NCBI GenBank assembly: GCA_027016675.1
Contig: JALUSH010000189.1
Span: forward strand, 1-9,253
Reading direction: 5' to 3'
Length of the DNA stretch: 9,253 nucleotides
From: Thermodesulfovibrio sp.
GTDB lineage: Bacteria > Nitrospirota > Thermodesulfovibrionia > Thermodesulfovibrionales > JdFR-85
Positions 1 to 6,344 of the stretch are shown one piece after another. The position numbers and the translations under genes were made by a program. Below the pieces are notes generated by a model. The model saw only the letters and a list, made by a program, of their open reading frames with translations. It did no database searches and was not told the DNA's origin. Numbering within the stretch: the first letter of the stretch is position 1; each line of letters opens with the position of its first letter.

Positions 1-1
1 G

Positions 2-1192
2 GCATTAAGAGATATCGGTAGAAGTGTTAAACTGCCCGGTTTCAGACCTGGCAAGGCACCATTATCTTTATTAGAGAAAAGATATGGAAAGGAAGTGGAA
101 TCAGATGTCCTTCAGAAGGCAATACCAGAATACTATTTGAAGGCTATTAAAGAGGAAAAGATCGTACCTGTGATGCCACCTGTTTTTGAGGAGTATGATT
201 TCAAGAGAAAGTCCCCTCTTAAACTGACCTTTACAGTGGAGATACGACCTGAAATAGGCAATCTAAATTATGATGATCTAAAGATAGCAGAGGAAACCGT
301 GGAGGTTACAGAGGAGGATATAGAAAACACACTGGAGAGATTACAGACAGAGAAATCCACCTATGAGACTATCAAGGATGATGTGGTGAAGGATGATGAC
401 CTTGTGGTTGTTGATTACGAGATACTGGAAGAAGACCAGAAGGTATCAAACCAGTTTATAAAGGTAGGAAGCGACATAATACCCTCTGAGATTTCAGATG
501 CATTGAAGGGTAAAAATGTGGAAGAGGCATTTGAAGTAAAGGCCACTTTCCCGGAGGACTATATTAACAAGAATCTCAGTGGGAAGACATTAACCCTTAA
601 GGGAACCATCAGAGAGATTCGTAGGCTGAGAAAGGCTGAGTTGAATGATGAGTTTGCCAAAGAACTTGGCTATGACAATATGGAGAACCTGAGAGAGGCT
701 GTGAAGGAAGGTATTGTTAAGGTCAAGGAGGAACTGCTTGAAAATAAACAGAAAACTGCCATAATTGAGCAGCTATTGGAGAAACATGACTTCGAGCTTC
801 CCGAAGGGCTTGTTACGCATGAGCTTAATATCCTTGTTAATGAACAGAAGAGAATCAAACCTGACGCTGATGAAGAAAAACTGAGAGAGGAACTCCGGGA
901 GAAGGCAGAGAGGAATGTAAAGATGAATCTGATTCTTGATACAATTGCAGATAAGGAAAATATCGAGGTTTCCAATGAGGAGTTGAAGAAGAAGATTATA
1001 GAGACTGCCAATAGCATGTATCTCAGTCCTGATCACTTTGCCCAGATGTATCTGCCAAATGAAGATGCACTTTATGAGTTCAGACAGACTATAAGGAGGG
1101 AGAAGACACTGGATATAATGCTAAAAAGATTGAAAGAAAAGGAAATTGAAAATACTGAAGAGGTTGAAGAAAAGAAAGGAGATACAGAATGA
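2..1192 (+). CDS. tig: Trigger factor, ribosome-associated chaperone (5' end missing)
   Basis: Trigger factor binds near the ribosomal exit tunnel and shields nascent chains. The frame is open from base 2, before any start codon, so the gene enters from outside; a GTG at 95 is only an internal valine. The first codons encode the ribosome-docking signature PGFRPGKAP (partial residues 12-20), followed by RYG. Roughly 30 N-terminal residues are therefore missing compared with E. coli (432 aa); 396 aa are visible. A shortened FKBP-like domain follows (about nt 395-620), keeping TFPEDY but lacking the usual IPGFE and glycine-rich segment. Then comes the long helical C-terminal chaperone domain, beginning near AELNDEFAKELG, with a charged Glu/Lys-rich tail. 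The TGA stop overlaps the clpP start (ATGA), which suggests translational coupling in a tig-clpP-clpX operon. The identification is secure. Loss of isomerase activity is inferred from the missing motif. Confidence 0.97.
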   Translation, partial: ALRDIGRSVKLPGFRPGKAPLSLLEKRYGKEVESDVLQKAIPEYYLKAIKEEKIVPVMPPVFEEYDFKRKSPLKLTFTVEIRPEIGNLNYDDLKIAEETVEVTEEDIENTLERLQTEKSTYETIKDDVVKDDDLVVVDYEILEEDQKVSNQFIKVGSDIIPSEISDALKGKNVEEAFEVKATFPEDYINKNLSGKTLTLKGTIREIRRLRKAELNDEFAKELGYDNMENLREAVKEGIVKVKEELLENKQKTAIIEQLLEKHDFELPEGLVTHELNILVNEQKRIKPDADEEKLREELREKAERNVKMNLILDTIADKENIEVSNEELKKKIIETANSMYLSPDHFAQMYLPNEDALYEFRQTIRREKTLDIMLKRLKEKEIENTEEVEEKKGDTE

Positions 1193-1782
1193 GCATTATT
1201 CCTATCGTGATAGAACAGACAGGCAGAACAGAGAGGGCCTATGATATATATTCACGGCTCCTTAAGGACAGGATTATTTTTATTGGCACCCCGATAGATG
1301 ACAATGTGGCTAATATTGTTATAGCACAGTTGCTCTTTCTTCAAACAGAAGACCCTGAGAAGGATATCCATGTTTACATCAATTCTCCCGGTGGAATAGT
1401 CTCATCAGGTCTTGCTATATACGATACCATGCAGTATGTCAAGCCAGATATTGCGACATACTGTCTTGGGCAGGCAGCAAGCATGGGTGCCTTGCTTCTT
1501 GCTGCAGGCTCACCAGGAAAGAGATTTGCTCTGCCCCATTCCAGGATCATGATCCACCAGCCCATGGGCGGGTTTCATGGCCAGGCCACGGATGTGGAGA
1601 TACATGCCAAAGAGATATTGAAAATGAAAGAGACCCTGAATAAGATCCTGTCAGAGCATACAAGACAGCCCATTGAAAAGATTCAGGCTGATACAGATAG
1701 AGACTTTTTCATGTCTGCTGAAGAGGCCAAGGCATATGGCATAGTAGATGATGTAATATATAGTATAAAGAAGAAGGAATAA
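1189..1782 (+). CDS. clpP: ATP-dependent Clp protease proteolytic subunit ClpP
   Basis: ClpP is the cytoplasmic serine peptidase that forms a double-heptamer chamber and degrades substrates unfolded by ClpX or ClpA/C. The 197 aa product has the normal length for the family. The catalytic triad is visible: Ser98 in GQAASMGA, His123 in RIMIHQP and Asp172 in DRDFF. The N-terminal stretch beginning IPIVIEQTGR is near consensus and normally forms the axial loops and hydrophobic clefts that receive ClpX. The ATG overlaps the tig TGA by ATGA. A strong Shine-Dalgarno (AAAGGAG, 1175-1181) lies 7 nt upstream inside the tig coding sequence, so this start is well supported. Expression probably follows the tig promoter outside the window. 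Nothing is truncated or unusual. Confidence 0.98.
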   Translation: MSIIPIVIEQTGRTERAYDIYSRLLKDRIIFIGTPIDDNVANIVIAQLLFLQTEDPEKDIHVYINSPGGIVSSGLAIYDTMQYVKPDIATYCLGQAASMGALLLAAGSPGKRFALPHSRIMIHQPMGGFHGQATDVEIHAKEILKMKETLNKILSEHTRQPIEKIQADTDRDFFMSAEEAKAYGIVDDVIYSIKKKE

Positions 1783-1791
1783 GGAGATATT

Positions 1792-3027
1792 ATGGCAAAG
1801 AAGTCTGATAATAAATTACACTGTTCATTCTGTGGAAAGAGCCAGGATGAGGTAAAGAAACTGATTGCAGGTCCTACAGTATACATCTGTAATGAATGTG
1901 TGGACCTATGCAATGAGATACTTGCTGAGGAGATGGAGGCAGACAAGTCCATCTCATCCCATCCAGAGTTGCCCACCCCAGCAGAGATACACAGTGCCCT
2001 TGATGAATATGTTATTGGTCAGGAGCGTGCAAAGAAGATACTCTCTGTTGCTGTTCACAACCATTACAAGAGAATATATTCTCCGTTGAAGACAGACGTG
2101 GAGATCCAGAAGAGTAACATACTTCTTATCGGACCCACTGGTACTGGCAAAACACTTCTTGCACAGACTCTTGCTAAGGTGCTTGATGTACCCTTCTGTA
2201 TAGCTGATGCCACAACATTAACAGAGGCAGGATATGTGGGTGAGGATGTGGAAAACATAATCCTCAAGCTACTTCAGGCAGCAAATTTTGATGTTGAAAG
2301 GGCACAGAGGGGGATTATCTATATCGATGAGATCGACAAGATAGGTAGAAAGGCTGACAGTCCGTCCATTACAAGGGATGTCTCTGGGGAGGGAGTTCAA
2401 CAGGCACTTCTCAAGATTATCGAGGGTACAATAGCCAATATACCACCTCAGGGAGGAAGAAAACATCCTCAACAGGAATATATACAGGTAGATACCACGA
2501 ATATATTGTTTATCTGTGGCGGTGCCTTTGTGGGGCTTGAAGAGATCATAGAAAGAAGGATCGGGGAAAAGACCGTCGGATTTGGAGCAGAGGTTACCGC
2601 AAGGAGAAAAATAGGAAATATCCTTACTCGTGTGGAACCCGAGGATCTGATAAAATACGGAATGATACCTGAATTTGTTGGCAGGCTGCCTGTGGTTGCA
2701 GTGCTTCACGAACTTGACGAGAAGGCACTTGTAAAGATACTTACAGAGCCCAAGAATGCACTTATAAAGCAATATGAGAAGCTCCTTTCCCTTGATAATG
2801 TAACTCTGAAATTTACAGAGGGAGCCCTGCATGCCATTGCAAAGAAGGCTATAGAGCGCAAGACAGGAGCACGTGGCTTAAGAGCGATTCTTGAGGATAT
2901 CATGCTCGATGTCATGTACGAGATTCCTTCAAGGAAGGATATAAAAGAGTGTGTTATTAATGAGGATGTTGTTATAAGAAGGGAAAGACCAATCCTGATC
3001 TATGAAAAGGATCGAGAGTCAGCATAG
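1792..3027 (+). CDS. clpX: ATP-dependent Clp protease ATP-binding subunit ClpX
   Basis: ClpX is the AAA+ hexameric unfoldase that recognises tagged or native substrates and feeds them into ClpP. The 411 aa protein has the complete family layout. An N-terminal C4 zinc-binding domain has Cys11, Cys14, Cys33 and Cys36. Walker A is GPTGTGKT (114-121), the pore loop GYVGED (147-152), Walker B IIYIDEID (175-182) and the RKH loop GGRKH (221-225). The sensor-2 region is GARGLRAI (359-366). The ClpP-docking tripeptide, usually IGF, reads VGF here (262-264), a conservative change. The ATG sits 9 bp after the clpP stop, and its AAGGAG Shine-Dalgarno (1781-1786) overlaps that stop. The 3' end overlaps the opposing DUF721 gene by 28 bp. 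The usual downstream lon gene is absent. Confidence 0.98.
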   Translation: MAKKSDNKLHCSFCGKSQDEVKKLIAGPTVYICNECVDLCNEILAEEMEADKSISSHPELPTPAEIHSALDEYVIGQERAKKILSVAVHNHYKRIYSPLKTDVEIQKSNILLIGPTGTGKTLLAQTLAKVLDVPFCIADATTLTEAGYVGEDVENIILKLLQAANFDVERAQRGIIYIDEIDKIGRKADSPSITRDVSGEGVQQALLKIIEGTIANIPPQGGRKHPQQEYIQVDTTNILFICGGAFVGLEEIIERRIGEKTVGFGAEVTARRKIGNILTRVEPEDLIKYGMIPEFVGRLPVVAVLHELDEKALVKILTEPKNALIKQYEKLLSLDNVTLKFTEGALHAIAKKAIERKTGARGLRAILEDIMLDVMYEIPSRKDIKECVINEDVVIRRERPILIYEKDRESA

Positions 3028-3455
3028 GGTTCCGTTTGTGCTATGGATGCCTTGATCGCCTTGATTAAGGCATCTCTCAATTCCGGGTCTTTGATATTCT
3101 CAGATATCCTGTCTAAGAGTTCAGAGGGGATTTCAATTTCCACGGAAGGTGCTGTCTTTTTTTCACCTGATGGTTGCTTTGGCACTTTGCCAAGTCTGAA
3201 TTTTATATCTCTTACGCCATATTTGCTGAATCTCTTCAGAAAATCTTGCTTGTGCAGATTAATCTCATAGAGCCACTCATTTGCATCAACAGATACAATA
3301 AGCCTTCCATTCTTTAGATATGCTGGATAGATATGAAAAGAAAGAGGAGGTTTGATCAAATTTTTTAGGTCCCTCCTCAGAATGTTCAACTGAAATTCTT
3401 CATAGAGGCCAAGTTCAGTGAGTATATCTATAAACAACGGTGATAGTTTTATCAT
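3000..3455 (-). CDS. DUF721 (DciA-like) protein, possible replicative helicase loader
   Basis: This 151 aa protein matches the general pattern of DUF721 (DciA-like) proteins. An N-terminal helical part (MIKLSPLFIDI, then about 20-35) leads to an HIYP segment, the core GRLIVSVDANEWLYEI (50-65) and IKFRLG (84-89). After a polar linker comes a C-terminal helix with KDPELRDAL (122-130). DciA of this family loads or activates the DnaB helicase in bacteria lacking DnaC/DnaI; that role is transferred here by family only. The start at 3455 is chosen because its ATG overlaps the rpmB stop (ATGA) and leads straight into the domain; an ATG at 3488 would lie inside rpmB. The family's usual Trp and Gly before the His are Leu30 and Lys35 in my reading. 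The stop lies inside the convergent clpX. The family call is moderately sure, the function uncertain. Confidence 0.72.
   Translation of the reverse strand: MIKLSPLFIDILTELGLYEEFQLNILRRDLKNLIKPPLSFHIYPAYLKNGRLIVSVDANEWLYEINLHKQDFLKRFSKYGVRDIKFRLGKVPKQPSGEKKTAPSVEIEIPSELLDRISENIKDPELRDALIKAIKASIAQTEPYADSRSFS
3046..3074 (+). other. RNA hairpin downstream of the clpX stop
   Basis: Bases 3046-3056 can pair with 3064-3074 across a 7 nt loop. This gives 11 base pairs in the plus-strand transcript, ten Watson-Crick and one G-U. It begins 18 nt after the clpX stop codon. There is no run of U after it, so it is not a standard intrinsic terminator. It could protect the 3' end of the clpX mRNA or assist termination. 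The same bases encode the C-terminal helix of the DUF721 gene on the other strand, so the symmetry may come partly from the repeated I-K-A codons there. Confidence 0.4.
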
Positions 3456-3640
3456 ATAACCTTGGTAATATGACCTGACCTTATACATCTGGTACAGACA
3501 TAGGTTCTCCTTGGCCCGCTCTCTGTTAATATCCTGATCCTCTGAAGATTCGGCTTGAAGACCCTTTTTGTTTTCTTGTTGGAATGGCTCACATTATTTC
3601 CGACCATCCTCTTTTTTCCACATACATAACAGGTTGCCAT
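3452..3640 (-). CDS. rpmB: 50S ribosomal protein L28 (zinc-binding form)
   Basis: L28 is a small basic protein of the large ribosomal subunit. The 62 aa product begins MATCYVCGKK and carries the family segments GNNVSHSNKKTKR and FKPNLQRIR. It keeps two CxxC pairs (Cys4/Cys7 and Cys49/Cys52), marking the zinc-binding type of L28. The start at 3640 is favoured over in-frame upstream ATGs because a GGGAGG Shine-Dalgarno lies about 9 nt before it and the family begins at this residue. An ATG at 3649 directly abuts that Shine-Dalgarno and is too close. The gene lies behind a good sigma70-like promoter and is followed without a gap by the DUF721 gene (ATGA). The usual partner rpmG (L33) is not adjacent. 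Confidence 0.96.
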   Translation of the reverse strand: MATCYVCGKKRMVGNNVSHSNKKTKRVFKPNLQRIRILTESGPRRTYVCTRCIRSGHITKVI

Positions 3641-3648
3641 TAATCTCA

Positions 3649-3656
3649 TCCTCCCT
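3649..3656 (-). promoter_or_regulatory. rpmB ribosome binding site
   Basis: On the minus strand GGGAGGAT precedes the ATG at 3640 by about 8 to 9 nt. It decides between that start and the in-frame ATG at 3649, which overlaps the Shine-Dalgarno itself. Confidence 0.8.
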
Positions 3657-3661
3657 GTGAT

Positions 3662-3691
3662 TTGAATTAATATGACTAAATATGATAACAT
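3662..3691 (+). promoter_or_regulatory. Candidate infB promoter
   Basis: TTGAAT (3662-3667) and TAACAT (3686-3691) are 18 bp apart on the plus strand. Each hexamer matches the consensus at four of six positions, so the call is weak. Because infB is divergent from rpmB, a promoter must lie in this gap of about 100 bp. The candidate overlaps the rpmB promoter, so polymerase binding at the two could compete. Confidence 0.3.
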
Positions 3692-3710
3692 TTTAAGATA
3701 AATCTGGCAA
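3682..3710 (-). promoter_or_regulatory. Sigma70-type promoter of the rpmB-DUF721 operon
   Basis: On the minus strand, TTGCCA (3710-3705) and TATCAT (3687-3682) are separated by exactly 17 bp. Each matches the consensus hexamer at five of six positions. Transcription would start near 3675, giving a leader of about 35 nt before rpmB. This is the best promoter match noticed in the window. Confidence 0.65.
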
Positions 3711-3730
3711 GTAGGTTAATTAAACAACTG

Positions 3731-3735
3731 AAAGG
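3731..3735 (+). promoter_or_regulatory. infB ribosome binding site
   Basis: AAAGG ends directly before an ATG at 3736 and 6 nt before the ATG at 3742. The spacing supports 3742 as the working start, giving the family-typical N-terminus MKKIRIYEL. Confidence 0.65.
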
Positions 3736-3741
3736 ATGTAT

Positions 3742-6036
3742 ATGAAAAAGATAAGGATTTATGAACTCAGAAGAAATCTTGAAGATAAGGGAATCAAGGT
3801 AACCAATAAAGAGATAATCGATGAACTCGAGAAGATGGGAGTAGCTGGAAAGACCCATTCCTCAAGTATCGAACTGTCTGTAGCTGAGAAGATAGAAAAG
3901 GCCCTCAGACCTGAGAAGAAAGAGCCCGGCAGAGAGGTTCCTGAAAAAAAAGAGCAGGCTCCTGTAAAAAAGGAAATACGGGAAAAACCAGTAAAGCCAA
4001 GGATTGACAAACCTGTTAAGCCAGCGGTGCCCATTATAGAGGAGACAGAAGAAGAGGAAGAGATTGCACTACCCGACAGGTTCAAAAAGGAGATAGTTGA
4101 TCAGAAGGTTGAAAAGTTAAAATCAAAAAGCATGCAGAGGGCATTCCAGGCAATCAGGAAGATAGAGCCCAAGAGGTTTGAACCCAAACAATTCCGAAAA
4201 ACATCCAAAGGTAAACATCCATCAGTAAAGAAAGAGGAGGTTGCAGAGATACCTCACCCCACTGTTGCTGCTCCAAGAAAGAAGGCAATAAAGATTTCAG
4301 AGGGTACAACTCTCAAGGAGTTTTCTGAACTTATCGGGATAAAGGTTCCTGAACTGATAAAGAAATTCATGGAACTGGGGTCTCTTGTAACAATAAATCA
4401 GCCTGTTGATATTGATGCAGCCATACTGGTTGCAGACAGCTATGGAATAAAAGTGGAGGCAGGTCACGAAGAAGAGGATGTTATAGGGGTCGAGGAGGTA
4501 GAGGAAAGGCCAGAGGAACTGAAACCAAGGGCTCCTGTGGTAACTGTTATGGGTCATGTAGACCATGGAAAGACCTCTCTGCTTGATGCTATCAGAAAGA
4601 CGAAGGTTACAGAAACAGAGGCAGGTGGTATCACGCAACATATTGGTGCCTACAGGGTAAGGTTAAAGAATAAGGACATTGTTTTTCTTGACACCCCTGG
4701 GCATGAGGCATTTACAACAATGAGGGCTCGAGGTGCCCAGGTTACTGATATAGTGGTTCTTGTGGTAGCAGCAGATGACGGGGTAATGCCCCAGACAATC
4801 GAGGCAATTAATCATTCCAAGGCAGCAGGGGTACCCATCATAGTGGCTGTTAATAAGATTGACAAGCCTGATGCAAACCCGCAGCGTGTAAGGACTGAAC
4901 TTGCTGAATATGACATAGTTCCAGAGGAATGGGGGGGAAAGAACATCTTTGTGGATGTGTCTGCCAAAAAAAGGATCGGTATTGATGACCTCCTTGAGAT
5001 GATTATACTTCAGTCAGAGATAATGGAACTGAAGGCCAATCCTAATAGACCTGCAAAGGGTGTCATCATTGAATCAAAGCTTGACAGGGGTCGTGGGCCT
5101 GTTGCAACGGTTCTTGTCCAGACAGGAACATTGAAGGTGGGAGATGCATTTGTTTCAGGTATTGCCTATGGGAAGGTACGTGCCCTTATTGATGATGTGG
5201 GCAGGAGGATAAAAGAGGCAGGACCTTCAACACCTGTGGAGGTGCTTGGTTTTTCCGAGGTTCCCCAGGCAGGAGACCATTTTATAGTGGTTGAAGACGA
5301 GAAGAAGGCACGTCAGATAGCTATGGCTCGACAGCATAAGGAGAGGCTTGCAGAGATATCAAGACAGAGAAGACTTAAGCTTGATGAGATATATTCCCAG
5401 ATCCAGGAAGGTGAGATAAAGGAACTGAATATAATAATAAAGGCTGATGTGCAGGGTTCTGTTGAGGCTATAAAGGGCGCCCTTGAGAAGATAACCCATC
5501 CTGAGGTGAAGGTCAGGGTGATCCACACAGGAGTGGGTGGAATTAATGAGTCTGATGTGATGCTTGCAGCTGCATCCAATGCCATAATAATAGGGTTCAA
5601 TGTACGGCCTGAGGCCAAGGCATCTCAGGCAGCAGAGTCTGAAGGTGTGGATATAAGACTTTACAGGGTAATTTATGAGGCAATTGATGATGTAAAGAAG
5701 GCTCTGGAGGGTCTGTTGTCTCCCACCCTCAAGGAAAAGGTGCTTGGCAGGGCAGAGGTCAGAGAGATATTCCCTATCTCCAGGATCGGCACTGTGGCAG
5801 GATGTTATGTGCTGGAAGGGGTTATTCAGAGGGCAAGTGATGGCATACGGGTGATAAGAGATAGCATTGTTGTATATGAGGGAAAGATTGCTTCCCTGAA
5901 ACGTTTTAAAGAGGATGTGAGAGAGGTTCAGGCAGGGTATGAATGTGGTATCCTCATAGAGAACTTTAATGATATAAAGGTAGGAGATATCCTGGAAAAC
6001 TTTGTGATCGAGAAGATAGCCCAGAAGCTTGAGTAA
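3742..6036 (+). CDS. infB: Translation initiation factor IF-2
   Basis: IF-2 is the GTPase that brings initiator fMet-tRNA to the 30S subunit and promotes 50S joining. The 764 aa protein starts with an IF2_N domain (MKKIRIYEL). A Lys/Glu/Pro-rich linker (about 50-180) and a second IF2_N domain (about 184-240) follow. The G domain has G1 GHVDHGKT (271-278), G2 near GGITQHIGAY, G3 DTPGH (317-321), G4 NKID (371-374) and G5 SAKKR (from 407). Downstream are domain II and the IF-2 C-terminal domains, including the KADVQGSVEAI segment and the fMet-tRNA-binding C2 domain with RIGTVAGCYV. The start at 3742 is preferred over 3736 on Shine-Dalgarno spacing. The gene is divergent from rpmB and followed 32 bp later by a DUF503 gene. 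The usual nusA, rbfA and truB are absent. No strong internal start for a shorter isoform was seen. Confidence 0.98.
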   Translation: MKKIRIYELRRNLEDKGIKVTNKEIIDELEKMGVAGKTHSSSIELSVAEKIEKALRPEKKEPGREVPEKKEQAPVKKEIREKPVKPRIDKPVKPAVPIIEETEEEEEIALPDRFKKEIVDQKVEKLKSKSMQRAFQAIRKIEPKRFEPKQFRKTSKGKHPSVKKEEVAEIPHPTVAAPRKKAIKISEGTTLKEFSELIGIKVPELIKKFMELGSLVTINQPVDIDAAILVADSYGIKVEAGHEEEDVIGVEEVEERPEELKPRAPVVTVMGHVDHGKTSLLDAIRKTKVTETEAGGITQHIGAYRVRLKNKDIVFLDTPGHEAFTTMRARGAQVTDIVVLVVAADDGVMPQTIEAINHSKAAGVPIIVAVNKIDKPDANPQRVRTELAEYDIVPEEWGGKNIFVDVSAKKRIGIDDLLEMIILQSEIMELKANPNRPAKGVIIESKLDRGRGPVATVLVQTGTLKVGDAFVSGIAYGKVRALIDDVGRRIKEAGPSTPVEVLGFSEVPQAGDHFIVVEDEKKARQIAMARQHKERLAEISRQRRLKLDEIYSQIQEGEIKELNIIIKADVQGSVEAIKGALEKITHPEVKVRVIHTGVGGINESDVMLAAASNAIIIGFNVRPEAKASQAAESEGVDIRLYRVIYEAIDDVKKALEGLLSPTLKEKVLGRAEVREIFPISRIGTVAGCYVLEGVIQRASDGIRVIRDSIVVYEGKIASLKRFKEDVREVQAGYECGILIENFNDIKVGDILENFVIEKIAQKLE

Positions 6037-6068
6037 GAAAACAGGTTAAGATTATTTTAAAAATATTA

Positions 6069-6344
6069 ATGGTTGTAGGGCTTTTAACATTAGAACTCTT
6101 TATCCCTGAAGCAGGTTCTCTAAAATCCAAGAGGTACGTAATACGTTCTATAAAGGACAGGTTGAAAAAATTCAACGTCTCTATTGCAGAGGATGCAAAT
6201 AATCTCTGGCAACGTTCTACCCTGTCAATTGCCTGTGTAACAAATGATACATCCCATCTCTACAGTACCTTTGAGAAAATAAAAAACCTTGTTATTTCTG
6301 ATGCATCCATTGAGATATTAAGGATGGATATACAACTCTTATGA
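6069..6344 (+). CDS. DUF503 / YlxP-family small protein
   Basis: The 91 aa product matches the DUF503 family well. It starts MVVGLLTLEL, then has SLKSKRYVIRSIKDRL (about 17-32), FNVSIAE and the hallmark NLWQRSTLSIACVTND (about 44-59), and ends in a strand-rich tail. Members occur next to infB and rbfA in many bacteria, including Bacillus ylxP; a link to ribosome assembly or translation is suggested by location, and the biochemical role is unknown to me. An in-frame TGA at 6030 makes 6069 the first ATG. The leader is AT-rich and shows no good Shine-Dalgarno, so translation may be weak or coupled to infB, which ends 32 bp upstream. The stop overlaps the convergent aroD by 6 bp. Confidence 0.9.
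   Translation: MVVGLLTLELFIPEAGSLKSKRYVIRSIKDRLKKFNVSIAEDANNLWQRSTLSIACVTNDTSHLYSTFEKIKNLVISDASIEILRMDIQLL

Noticed and set aside
95..97. GTG as the tig start codon
   Set aside because: The open frame continues upstream to the window edge and encodes the conserved PGFRPGKAP docking motif, so the GTG is internal.
2269..2832. 187-codon open frame antisense to clpX
   Set aside because: It lies wholly within the well-supported clpX gene, has a Cys/Tyr/Leu-rich composition unlike a folded protein and resembles no family. It is a shadow frame.
3456..3488. Upstream ATG at 3488 as start of the DUF721 gene
   Set aside because: It would overlap rpmB by 37 bp and add residues that do not look like the domain. 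The ATG at 3455 forms an ATGA junction with the rpmB stop.
3944..3951. Run of eight A in infB, with seven G at 4931-4937 and seven A at 4966-4972, as programmed slippage sites
   Set aside because: The reading frame is intact and family-like through all three runs, and no truncated or alternative product is suggested. They are ordinary homopolymers, though possible sequencing-error spots.
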